Origin: Gammaproteobacteria bacterium
GTDB taxonomy: Bacteria > Pseudomonadota > Gammaproteobacteria > Steroidobacterales > Steroidobacteraceae
Direction: 5' to 3'
Assembly: GCA_030040235.1 (NCBI GenBank)
Contig: JASHUC010000144.1
Location: 1-39,872, forward strand
DNA: 39,872 nt
The translations under genes were made by a program, and so were the position numbers. Position 1 is the first letter of the stretch; the number at the start of each line of letters is the position of its first letter. Under the pieces are notes generated by a model that saw only the letters and a list, made by a program, of their open reading frames with translations, did no database searches and was not told the origin of the DNA. Positions 32,637-39,872 of the stretch are shown here, piece by piece.

Positions 32637-34187
32637 ATGCCAATCGCCGGCCAGCTCGTCCTATCCGAGCCCGCGGCAGAAACCCGGTCATCGCGCGCCG
32701 TTCTCATTGTCTGGGCAATCACGGCGGCCACGGCGGTACTGCATCTAGCGGTGGCCGGCCGCTACGACATGTTCCGCAACGAGCTTTACTTCGTCGTCTG
32801 CGGACGCCACCCCGATTTCGGCTACGTGGACCAACCCCCGCTCGTGCCACTGCTTGCCGCGGCAACCCAAGCTTTCGGCGACAACGTTTGGTTGCTGCGG
32901 TTGCCCGCGGCTGCGGCCGCAGTCGCTCTGGTTCCTCTGTCGGCCGCGTTCGCGCGCCTTGCGGGTGGCCGGACACTCCCGGTCGTGTTCGCGGCGGCCG
33001 CCGCTGCACTCTCGCCGGCCCTGGCGGGAGTCACGGCGACCCTGACGACCACCACGTTCGAACCGTTGGCGTGGACCGTGTACGCCTTCTTGATTGCGCG
33101 CGCTGTGCTGCTCGAGCAGCGGCAGGCACTGCTTTGGGCGGGGCTTATCGCCGGAATTTCGATGGAGGCGAAGTACGGAATCGCGATGTGGGCGATTCCC
33201 ATGGTTGGGGGGCTGCTGCTGACGAGCGCACGGAGGATTCTGGCCTGGCGAGAGTTCTGGGTCGGCGTCGCGCTTGCCGCGCTCATTGCAGCGCCCAGTC
33301 TCGTATGGCAGGCAATTCACGATTGGCCTTTCCTGGCGGTGATTGCCGCGCACAAGAGGACGTTTCTCACCGGCGGTCCCGTCGCCTTTACGCTTCAGCA
33401 AGTCGCGGCCGTCAATCTGGCGCTGGCGCCACTCTGGCTCGCGGGGCTGATCGGACCCTTTCTGCTGCCGGCGCTCAGACCCCTTCGGTTTCTCTCCATC
33501 GCCTTCGCCGGGGCCGCTGTGCTCGATTTCGCGACCGGCGGAAAGGACTACTATCTTTTTGCCGCCTATCCGACGCTCTTTGCCGTCGGAGGGGTGGCGT
33601 GCGCCCGCCTCAATCGCAACGTTGCCATGATCTGGCTCGCCGCCGCGGCAGCCGTCTTTGCATTGCTGGCGCCGATCGCTCTGCCGCTTCTCGATCCTCC
33701 AGCACTCGCGCGATACCTGCATGTCACGCACCTGCGACCCCCGCCCGATGAGCTCGCAGCGATGGGGGCGCCGCTCACGCAGGTGTTCTCCGATGAGATG
33801 GGCTGGAGAGACCTGGAGAAAAAGGTCGCCGCCGCCTTCCGATCCTTGCCCGAGTCAGAGCGGAGCCGGGCGGCGATAATCGCGGTCGACTACGGAGAGG
33901 CGGCCGCAATCGACGTCTACGGCAAGGCGGACGGTCTGCCTCCCGCGCTGAGCGGCGAGAATCAGTATTTTCTCTGGGGCCCGCACGGCTACGACGGCTC
34001 GGTGATTCTGCATATCAACGGCGACGTGCGCAGTTGGCGGCGTTTTTGTGAGAACACCGAGGTGATCGGCACCTTCGGCGCTCCGTACGCCATGCCTTAC
34101 GAAAACGGACGCCCGATCCTCCTCTGTCATGGCCTGCGCGCCAATCTCACCGAAACCTGGGCGCGGTTCAGACGCTATGGCCGTTGA
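32637..34187 (+). CDS. GT39-family (ArnT/PMT-like) membrane glycosyltransferase
   Basis: The protein has 516 residues. The N-terminal DMFRNELYFVVCGRHPDFGYVDQPPLVPLL (quoted as FRNELYFVVCGRHP and DFGYVDQPPLVPLL) holds the acidic and aromatic loop of GT39/ArnT enzymes, where the first periplasmic loop carries the catalytic acidic residue. About 10-11 hydrophobic helices follow (to about 365), then a soluble C-terminal domain of about 150 residues (RAAIIAVDYGEAAAIDVYG). It is expected in the inner membrane, transferring a sugar from a polyprenyl-phosphate donor to lipid or protein. No ArnT-pathway genes are nearby, so the acceptor is unknown. Confidence 0.88.
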   Translation: MPIAGQLVLSEPAAETRSSRAVLIVWAITAATAVLHLAVAGRYDMFRNELYFVVCGRHPDFGYVDQPPLVPLLAAATQAFGDNVWLLRLPAAAAAVALVPLSAAFARLAGGRTLPVVFAAAAAALSPALAGVTATLTTTTFEPLAWTVYAFLIARAVLLEQRQALLWAGLIAGISMEAKYGIAMWAIPMVGGLLLTSARRILAWREFWVGVALAALIAAPSLVWQAIHDWPFLAVIAAHKRTFLTGGPVAFTLQQVAAVNLALAPLWLAGLIGPFLLPALRPLRFLSIAFAGAAVLDFATGGKDYYLFAAYPTLFAVGGVACARLNRNVAMIWLAAAAAVFALLAPIALPLLDPPALARYLHVTHLRPPPDELAAMGAPLTQVFSDEMGWRDLEKKVAAAFRSLPESERSRAAIIAVDYGEAAAIDVYGKADGLPPALSGENQYFLWGPHGYDGSVILHINGDVRSWRRFCENTEVIGTFGAPYAMPYENGRPILLCHGLRANLTETWARFRRYGR

Positions 34188-34224
34188 GGAGATGACGGGT
34201 CCGCCGGCGGGCGGCGGGTCGCGC

Positions 34225-34608
34225 TCAATCACCAATCAATGCAACGATCTCGCATTGAATGAGAATGCTGCCGGGTAAGTCCTTGGTTTCCGTATGCCGC
34301 GCCGGCCGGGCCGCGGAGTCAGGAAACATCGTCACCCAGTGCTTGTTCAGTATTTCGCGCTCAGAAGCATCTTTCATCGCGACATTGACCTTGACGATGT
34401 GCTCTGTCGTCCCGCCCGCCTGCTCGAGGATCTCGCGTACGTAGCGGAACATGAGCGCGCATTGCTCATCGAGCGTCGCCGGCGATGTGCCGTCGGCGTG
34501 GCGCGGGAGGATGGAGCCCGACATGAGGAGCGGCCCGAGCCTGCATGCCGCGGGGATCGGGTTACGGTGCGCGAAGCCACGCAGGTCAATGCTCTTGCGC
34601 TGAGTCAA
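34225..34608 (-). CDS. RidA/YjgF family (imine/enamine deaminase-like) protein
   Basis: The protein has 127 residues. The TTG start at 34608 overlaps the TGA of the ankyrin gene (TTGA); it is required because FAHRNPIPAACRLGPLLMSG, the standard RidA entry, begins at residue 12 and no ATG precedes it. The Arg that binds substrate carboxylate in active RidA (R104 of PARHTE) and the terminal Glu (E120 in ILIQCEIVAL) are present, so deamination of reactive enamines is possible; many members have other roles. It is the last gene of the minus-strand operon and is convergent with the GT39 gene (37 bp gap). Confidence 0.85.
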   Translation of the reverse strand: MTQRKSIDLRGFAHRNPIPAACRLGPLLMSGSILPRHADGTSPATLDEQCALMFRYVREILEQAGGTTEHIVKVNVAMKDASEREILNKHWVTMFPDSAARPARHTETKDLPGSILIQCEIVALIGD

Positions 34609-36272
34609 GTGGCGCCCGGCGGCACTGCCGGCGCAGCCGCCGGGGTGGAAGCAGTGCCCTCCTGAGCGTTCACCGCCTTGGCAATCATCGCGATGATGGC
34701 CTCGTTCGGCTTGAATCCTGCGGTACCGACTATTCCATTGCCTTGGGTGGCCGCCATCAGCGGCGTCTGTCCAAAATGATCGACCACGTCGGCCTTGGCG
34801 CCGTGCTGCAGCAGATACTGGACAACGTCAGCCCAGCCCCAGTAGATGGCGCCCCATAGGGCCGTCTCTCCCTGACGGTGCCTGAAGCTGTCGTTGCGGC
34901 CGATGCGGGTCAAATAGCTGATGGTATCGTCATCGGTCACCTGGGCATTCACGTCGGCGCCCGCCTTCAGGAGAATGGCGAGCGTCGCGATGGCTCTCGA
35001 CTGTGCGCCGGGCGCGTAATCTCCGCGGTGGTCCGGCACGCGACTCCCATGAGGACCTCGGAAACCCATGCCCGCGGCGGCGATGAGCGGGGTCACTCCT
35101 TCATCGTTGACCAGATCCACGAGCGCGCCATGCTCGAGCAGCAGTTGAACGACGACATCGTCGTGGGACATGGCCGCTCGCAGTAGGGGCGTGGCGCCGG
35201 TGTGCAGCAGATTGTCCTCGAACCGTCCGCTATTTGCGCCACGGCCCGGCCGCCACAGGTCGAGCTGCGCGTTCGGATCGACGCCGGCACTGAGGAGCAT
35301 CCGGATGATGTCGACGGCATCGGTCTGATGCTCGGCGTTCTTGGCCTCGGGATTGTCGACCGTCGCACTCGCTGGCGAGCTAAACGACGGCCCGTCGAGA
35401 CCAAAATCGTTGTAGGTGTGCACATCGACGGCTACGTACAGCGGGGTTCGGCCGTACCAATCCCAGGTATTCGGATTGGCGCCATGCTGCAGGAGGTACT
35501 TGGCGACATCGTAATGCCTGTTGTCGATCGCAGAGATGAGGGGCGTGATGCCCTCCGGTGTGGGCTTGTTGACGTCCGCGCCCCTCCGGAGCAGCCAGCG
35601 CACGCATTCGAGGCAGCCCGAGCGCACGGCGTAGAGCAGCGGCGTCAGGCCCCCTTCGGGCCGGTTTTGACCGCGCGGCTCCGAGGTCAGCTCCCCCTCC
35701 TTATCCAGCCAGTCGTTGTAGTACGCGCGCGTGTTGACATCGGCGCCCCGCTTGATCAGGTACTTCGCCACCTCGGGGAAGTTCAGGGCGACCGCCCACA
35801 TGAGCGCCGTCTGGCCGTGCATCCGCTCGCGTGCGTTGACATTCGCCCCGTAGTGGACGAGCAGCTTCACCATCTTCAGCACCCCGGTGTGCGTCGCCGC
35901 CATGAGCGCCGTCTCGCCGCCCGGGCCCTCCTCGTCCGCCTGGGCCCCGGCCCGCAGCAGCATCTTGGCGAGCTCGAGGTTGGCCGTCTCAACCGCCTCC
36001 TCGAGCGGATAAGAGCCGAGGTTGTTCTTGAGATTGGGATCGGCGCCATGCTTCAGCAGCGCTTTGACCAGCGGGACATCGAGCCGGTACACGGCCCAGT
36101 CGAGCGCCGTGGTCCCGTCGGCCTGCGGCGCATTGACGTTCGCTCCAGCGTCGATCATCTTCAACGCTGCCGCATCTTGCCCCGCCTGCGCCAAATCGGC
36201 GAGCCCGGGGCCGGCATGCGCAGTCGCAAAGAAGGCCAACATTCCTGCTGCCGCGATTGGCCACCGTGTCAT
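34605..36272 (-). CDS. Secreted ankyrin-repeat protein
   Basis: The protein has 555 residues from ATG 36272 (GGAG upstream). A signal peptide (1-21, MTRWPIAAAGMLAFFATAHA) is followed by about ten ankyrin repeats of the form 'DG.TAL..A......VK.LL..GADPN'. Clear units are ALDWAVYRLDVPLVKALLKHG, ALMAATHTGVLKMVKLLVHYG and PLISAIDNRHYDVAKYLLQHG, with longer inserts between some. The C-terminus is Ala/Pro-rich. Ankyrin repeats bind proteins; in this operon it may scaffold the periplasmic DUF1552/DUF1592 proteins. It starts 16 bp after the MBL gene and its stop overlaps the RidA start. Confidence 0.88.
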   Translation of the reverse strand: MTRWPIAAAGMLAFFATAHAGPGLADLAQAGQDAAALKMIDAGANVNAPQADGTTALDWAVYRLDVPLVKALLKHGADPNLKNNLGSYPLEEAVETANLELAKMLLRAGAQADEEGPGGETALMAATHTGVLKMVKLLVHYGANVNARERMHGQTALMWAVALNFPEVAKYLIKRGADVNTRAYYNDWLDKEGELTSEPRGQNRPEGGLTPLLYAVRSGCLECVRWLLRRGADVNKPTPEGITPLISAIDNRHYDVAKYLLQHGANPNTWDWYGRTPLYVAVDVHTYNDFGLDGPSFSSPASATVDNPEAKNAEHQTDAVDIIRMLLSAGVDPNAQLDLWRPGRGANSGRFEDNLLHTGATPLLRAAMSHDDVVVQLLLEHGALVDLVNDEGVTPLIAAAGMGFRGPHGSRVPDHRGDYAPGAQSRAIATLAILLKAGADVNAQVTDDDTISYLTRIGRNDSFRHRQGETALWGAIYWGWADVVQYLLQHGAKADVVDHFGQTPLMAATQGNGIVGTAGFKPNEAIIAMIAKAVNAQEGTASTPAAAPAVPPGAT

Positions 36273-36288
36273 CACGAGTCTCCGCTGC

Positions 36289-37227
36289 CTAAAGGATTGT
36301 CGGGGACAGCGCATAATGATGACCCCACATTCCGTGGAAGGCTGAATACACGAAGGTCTTCGGATCCTTCCACGTGCGGCTCAAGCCATTCATCACGCCG
36401 GCATTGAGTATGTCCTCGGCGGAGCGGCCCTTCAGCATGAGATCAAGGATACGCGTGTAGAGGACCTGCAGCATGTCGCGCTCGGCCCTGATCGCGCTGC
36501 GCGAGACGGCAGGCCCGTAGGCGGGCACGACTTTCGTCTGATCGTCGGCGAGCTTGTAGAGCAGCGTGAGCGCATCCAGCCGGCTGCCCAGCCAGCCGCC
36601 ACCGTACCAATCAAGCACCGGATCCTGTACCGGCGACACGGCGTGGCCGACAGCAAGGATGTTGGAGTCCCGGAAGTAAACGTAGCAGTCGCCGTCGGTA
36701 TGCGCCTCGACGAGGTAGCCGTACTCGATGTGCTCGCCGCCCGCGGTCATGGCGCCCGTTGTGAAGAAGGTCTCGGTCGGCCAGGCCGCCCGCGGGAGCG
36801 CTTTGTCGTAGCGATCCTCGGCCGGATTGTAGTGATCCGTCGCGATCCAGCTCCACGTCTTGTGATGCGCAATGATCTTCGCCCCCGCCTTGCCCAGTGC
36901 CTCGTTGGAGCCGGTCTGGTCGCGGTGCCAGTGCGTGTTGATCAGAGTATGAACGTGCCCGGCACCGGGGAGATCGCGCAGCGCACCGAGCAAGTCCGTC
37001 GTGTACCCGGGGCTGCCGCCATCGACGAGCAGCACGCCATCGCCCGTCGAGAACGCCAGGACGTTGTCCTCGACACCGCTCACGACGGCCATCCTGTCGT
37101 TGAGGCGCACCATGCGCGGGGAGGCGACGAGGGGAACCGCCCCTGCAACGCGCGGGAGCAATGCGCCGAGCGCTGCGCCGAGCAATCCCCCGGCCGTCCC
37201 TCGTAGAACCGTCCGGCGATCCACCAT
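36289..37227 (-). CDS. MBL-fold metallo-hydrolase with Tat leader and altered zinc motif
   Basis: The protein has 312 residues; AGGAGG precedes ATG 37227. Residues 1-30 (MVDRRTVLRGTAGG, then a hydrophobic Ala/Leu run) form a twin-arginine leader. The beta-lactamase-fold zinc motif reads THWHRDQTGSN: H99, H101 and D103 are kept, while the second-site His of HxHxDH is Gln104. YLVEAHTDGDCYVYF holds the third His, and GHAVSP a later one. With one metal ligand changed the protein may bind a single zinc or a different metal. Periplasmic hydrolysis of an ester, lactone or thioester is the generic expectation. Operon position is between DUF1552 and the ankyrin gene. Confidence 0.85.
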   Translation of the reverse strand: MVDRRTVLRGTAGGLLGAALGALLPRVAGAVPLVASPRMVRLNDRMAVVSGVEDNVLAFSTGDGVLLVDGGSPGYTTDLLGALRDLPGAGHVHTLINTHWHRDQTGSNEALGKAGAKIIAHHKTWSWIATDHYNPAEDRYDKALPRAAWPTETFFTTGAMTAGGEHIEYGYLVEAHTDGDCYVYFRDSNILAVGHAVSPVQDPVLDWYGGGWLGSRLDALTLLYKLADDQTKVVPAYGPAVSRSAIRAERDMLQVLYTRILDLMLKGRSAEDILNAGVMNGLSRTWKDPKTFVYSAFHGMWGHHYALSPTIL

Positions 37228-37247
37228 TTCGAGTCCTCCTGGCGTGC

Positions 37248-38594
37248 CTAGATCGAGACGGTGCCGGTACTGCTACCGAACTTCTCTTGCTCGACGCCGA
37301 CCGTGTTGAGAATGGTCAACAGCACATTGGAAAGCGTCGTGTGCGGCGGCAGCTCGATGTGCTGTCCGCCGCCCTTGATCTTGCCGCATGCGCCCCCGAC
37401 GATGATGTTGGGAAGCGGGTAGCTGTCGTGCTTGTCGCTGTTGCTCATGTTCGAGCCGTACAGGAAGATCGAGTGATCGAGCAACGTGCCGTCACCATCC
37501 TGGATCGACGCGAGCTTGTCGATGAAGTGGGCGAAGCGCTCGGTGTGCCAGGTCTCTATCTTGATCAGGCGACGAAGCCTCTCGATGTCGTTGGCATGAT
37601 GCGACAGCGGATGGAACGCATCGGGCACCCCGATGAAATTGTAGGTGCGGCTGGTTCCTTCCGACACCATGAAGTGCGTCACGACCCGGGTCACATCGGC
37701 CTGATAGGCGAGCGCAATCAGGTCAAACATCAGCTCCACTTGCTTGTCGAACTGGTCGTCCACCCCGACCGGGGCATCGGGCAGGGTGACGTTCGTGAGC
37801 TTGTGGGCCTCCTGCTTCTCGATACGCCGCTCGATCTCCCGGACCGTATCGAGATAGTTATCGAGGACGACACGGTCCTCGGCGCCCAGATCGCGCTGAA
37901 GCGCCTTGGTACCGTCGGAAACCAGATCGAGCAGGCTCGAGGTCTGCTGCAAGATGGCCGCGCGTTGCTGCGCCGTGTCGCCCTCGCCGAAAAGCTGCGT
38001 GTATACCTTGCGCGGGTTGTAATCGAACGGCAGCGGCGTGCGCGCGTCGCGGAAAGAGAGCGTCGAGCTATAGAAGCAGCCGGAACTGCCTTGGCAGGCG
38101 GCCGTCTGAATGGTGGACTCCGAGGCTACCTGCAGGGAGGGGAGCGAGGTCTCCTGGCCGATGTGCTGCGCGACCGCCTGGTCGAGCGTGATGGCCATTT
38201 CCGGGAAAGCCGATGCCGTGTTCGGATGCACACCGCTCAGCCACGCGGCCGGAACCAGCGTATGCACCGAATCGAGGCTCGCCAAGTCCTCGAGTCCTCC
38301 GAAGGAGGTCACGCAGCGCTTGTACTTCTCGAGCGACGCCAGAACCGGGCTCAGCTTGAAGGTGGGACCCTTACCGCTCGGCGTCCAGTGATCCATCTTC
38401 TCCCCGTAGGGCGTGTTGTTCATGATCGCGCCATGAGGGAGGTAGAAGAATCCCGCGTGCATCTTCGGCGCCGCAGCCGTCTTCGCGAGCGCAGTCCCCG
38501 CCGGAATCATCGCATCGAGCAGCGGCAATCCCAGCGAAACGCCCAGTCCTTTGAGTGTTGCCCGACGAGAGATGTGCTTCTTGGTCAGAAACAT
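37248..38594 (-). CDS. DUF1552 domain protein with Tat leader
   Basis: The protein has 448 residues, GGAGTG before ATG 38594. A Tat leader at 1-38 (KKHISRRATLKGLGVSLGLP) precedes the DUF1552 domain, seen in AGFFYLPHGAIMNN, ASLDSVHTLVPAAWLSG, FGEGDTAQQRAAILQQTSSLLDLV and HHANDIERLRRLIKIETWH (each a typical block). DUF1552 proteins are nearly always paired with DUF1592/DUF1588/DUF1585 cytochrome-like proteins, as here (3 bp away). They are related to the DUF1501/alkaline-phosphatase-like exported hydrolases of unknown substrate. Catalytic residues are not established, so no reaction is proposed. Confidence 0.88.
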   Translation of the reverse strand: MFLTKKHISRRATLKGLGVSLGLPLLDAMIPAGTALAKTAAAPKMHAGFFYLPHGAIMNNTPYGEKMDHWTPSGKGPTFKLSPVLASLEKYKRCVTSFGGLEDLASLDSVHTLVPAAWLSGVHPNTASAFPEMAITLDQAVAQHIGQETSLPSLQVASESTIQTAACQGSSGCFYSSTLSFRDARTPLPFDYNPRKVYTQLFGEGDTAQQRAAILQQTSSLLDLVSDGTKALQRDLGAEDRVVLDNYLDTVREIERRIEKQEAHKLTNVTLPDAPVGVDDQFDKQVELMFDLIALAYQADVTRVVTHFMVSEGTSRTYNFIGVPDAFHPLSHHANDIERLRRLIKIETWHTERFAHFIDKLASIQDGDGTLLDHSIFLYGSNMSNSDKHDSYPLPNIIVGGACGKIKGGGQHIELPPHTTLSNVLLTILNTVGVEQEKFGSSTGTVSI

Positions 38595-38597
38595 GGG

Positions 38598-39872
38598 TCA
38601 CTCCTTACCGGTGTTGGACGCAACCTTCAACCCGGCAGGTCGAGCCGATTCGGGCTCTGACTGCATGCGGAAGTCGTCGCTGTCGACAATTCCGAGAACG
38701 ATCGAGAAGAACCGGTAATCATCGTTCTTCGCCGCACGCACAATCCCACGAACCTGCGGCATGTCGTAGTACTCCACCTTCCGGCCGAGTGCGTACATCA
38801 GCAGCTTCTGGGTCATGGCGGTGGCAAACTGATCCGGCCTCTCCATGAGCCGTCGCCGCAGATCGTTCACGCCGTCCATCTTCACACCACCCGGCAGGAC
38901 GGACGTCACATCGATCGGCTCGTGCGCGATGTGATCGAAGGTCCGCCACTCACCCGTCGCATCAAAGTTCTCGAGCGAAAGGCCGTACGGGTCGATCACT
39001 CCGTGGCACTGGCGGCAGGACGGGCTCGTGCGGTGGAGCTCCAGGCGCGCGCGCACGGTGGTCGGCCTCTGTCCCGGCTTGATGTCCAGGTTCATGTTGA
39101 CTCCGGCGGGGGGCTGAGCGGGAGGCGTTCCCATCAGCTTGTCGAGAATCCAGGCGCCGCGCCGCACCGGGGAGGTGCGGTTGGCGTAGGAGGTCTCCAT
39201 CAGCATCGCACCCTTGCCAAGCAAGCCCCAACGCACCGGGTTTACGAGGACGACACGCCGGAACTGGCTGCCGTAGACCGAATCGATGCCGTAGTGCCGG
39301 GCGAGCTGCTGATTGAGAAAGGTGTAGTTGGCATCGAGCAGCTCGAGCACATTCTGGTTCTGGAGAAGGATGCTCGAGAGGAACAGCTTCGCTTCCGTGA
39401 CGAAGTCCTCGCCCAGCTGCGGGGTGTAGTCCGGAAACAGCGTGCGATCCGGCACGACTGAGCTCAGTTTGTCGAAGTCGAGCCAGTGGAATGCAAAGTC
39501 GTCGACGAGCGACGAGGCGCGCGGATCAGCCAGCATCCGCAGCACCTGTGCGTTGAGAACCTTCGGCTCGGTGAGTTCACCGGCGGTCGCGAGGTCGAGG
39601 AGCTCCTGGTCCGGACCCTGGTCCCAGAGGAAGAAAGACAGGCGCGAGGCGAGCTCCAGATCGCTCAACCGGTGGAGCTTGCCGTCATCCGCGTTTCTCG
39701 TCGGCAGAATCGTCCGATACAGGAAAGCCGGGCTCACGAGGACCGCGGCCACCACGTGCTCGATCCCCTCGTTGAACCCGCCGAGCTTGTACCCGGCATC
39801 GTAGAAGGGCATCAGCCGGTCGAGATCGGCTTGCGTGAGCGGCCGGCGGAAAGCGAGGCGCGCCAGATGCTC
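38598..39872 (-). CDS. DUF1592/DUF1588/DUF1585 (PSD1-type cytochrome) protein, C-terminal part (cut by window edge)
   Basis: The frame stays open to the last base; upstream codons read EHLARLAFRRPLTQADLDRL, a typical entry to DUF1592. In the window are about 424 residues: DUF1592 (LHRLSDLELASRLSFFLWD); DUF1588 (GAMLMETSYANRTSPVRRGAW and the haem-type motif CRQCHGVIDPYG, CxxCH); and DUF1585 (LMERPDQFATAMTQKLLMYALG). The missing N-terminal part in this family usually carries more cytochrome c motifs and a signal peptide. It is the upstream member of a tight minus-strand operon with DUF1552, MBL, ankyrin and RidA genes. An electron-transfer or oxidase role for polymer or complex substrates has been proposed for the family; unproven here. 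Confidence 0.88.
   Translation of the reverse strand, partial: EHLARLAFRRPLTQADLDRLMPFYDAGYKLGGFNEGIEHVVAAVLVSPAFLYRTILPTRNADDGKLHRLSDLELASRLSFFLWDQGPDQELLDLATAGELTEPKVLNAQVLRMLADPRASSLVDDFAFHWLDFDKLSSVVPDRTLFPDYTPQLGEDFVTEAKLFLSSILLQNQNVLELLDANYTFLNQQLARHYGIDSVYGSQFRRVVLVNPVRWGLLGKGAMLMETSYANRTSPVRRGAWILDKLMGTPPAQPPAGVNMNLDIKPGQRPTTVRARLELHRTSPSCRQCHGVIDPYGLSLENFDATGEWRTFDHIAHEPIDVTSVLPGGVKMDGVNDLRRRLMERPDQFATAMTQKLLMYALGRKVEYYDMPQVRGIVRAAKNDDYRFFSIVLGIVDSDDFRMQSEPESARPAGLKVASNTGKE

Noticed and set aside
37161..38660. Plus-strand ORF of 499 codons opposite DUF1552.
   Set aside because: No motif and biased composition; DUF1552 on the minus strand explains the region.

Overview
The window is about 39.9 kb of GC-rich, densely coded DNA. 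It holds no rRNA, tRNA, CRISPR array or transposase that I could see. The gene content suggests an environmental proteobacterium: an UrcA-family protein, an isoquinoline-1-oxidoreductase-like molybdoenzyme, a PQQ quinohaemoprotein dehydrogenase, a YghU-type GST, and several exported proteins with Tat-like leaders. My best guess is Gammaproteobacteria near Steroidobacterales/Nevskiales, but no rRNA confirms it. The DUF1592/DUF1552 pair at the right end is best known from Planctomycetes and related environmental lineages and also occurs in such gammaproteobacteria.

Layout. (1) 1-220: the N-terminal part of an Xre/MbcA-ParS type antitoxin, cut by the window edge, with a good promoter and TGGCC-motif operators. 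(2) 464-8518: an oxidative block with a two-subunit molybdenum hydroxylase (IorA/IorB-like), a Tat-exported SDR, an F420-oxidoreductase-like NAD(P)-binding protein, a PQQ alcohol dehydrogenase whose active site carries the Asp-x-Asp signature of lanthanide enzymes, and a GST. Together they look like periplasmic alcohol/aldehyde/N-heterocycle oxidation. (3) 8622-14577: a compact locus with a RibD-type reductase, a GT4 glycosyltransferase, a divergent PTPS/QueD-fold protein, a zinc-site-less MDR dehydrogenase, a CDP-alcohol phosphatidyltransferase and a membrane alkaline-phosphatase-superfamily transferase. I read it as a candidate uncharacterised pathway for a glycosylated or lipid-linked pteridine. 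(4) 14805-16776: two secreted proteins, SnoaL-like and HAF-repeat.

(5) 17130-23757: the most unusual block. It has an ECF-like sigma factor with a large insertion in region 2, a 37-residue coupled micro-ORF, an unrecognised 184-residue protein, and a giant protein of about 1,630 residues. The giant protein joins a Lon-like (S16) protease domain with an apparently intact Ser-Lys dyad, an nSTAND NTPase, a transmembrane helix, 14 near-identical WD40 repeats and Sel1/TPR-like repeats. It looks like a sensor-triggered protease of the prokaryotic conflict/signalling type. The gene is split by a frameshift inside WD40 repeat 5.

(6) 23843-34187: housekeeping and stress genes: SRPBCC, ABC exporter, GFA, OsmC, a large wHTH-ATPase-TPR regulator, UrcA, DUF4242, a dihaem peroxidase-like cytochrome, a MarR remnant and a GT39 mannosyltransferase-like protein. 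(7) 34225-39872: a minus-strand operon of a DUF1592/1588/1585 protein (cut at the edge), DUF1552, an MBL-fold hydrolase, an ankyrin-repeat protein and RidA, with junctions of at most 20 bp.
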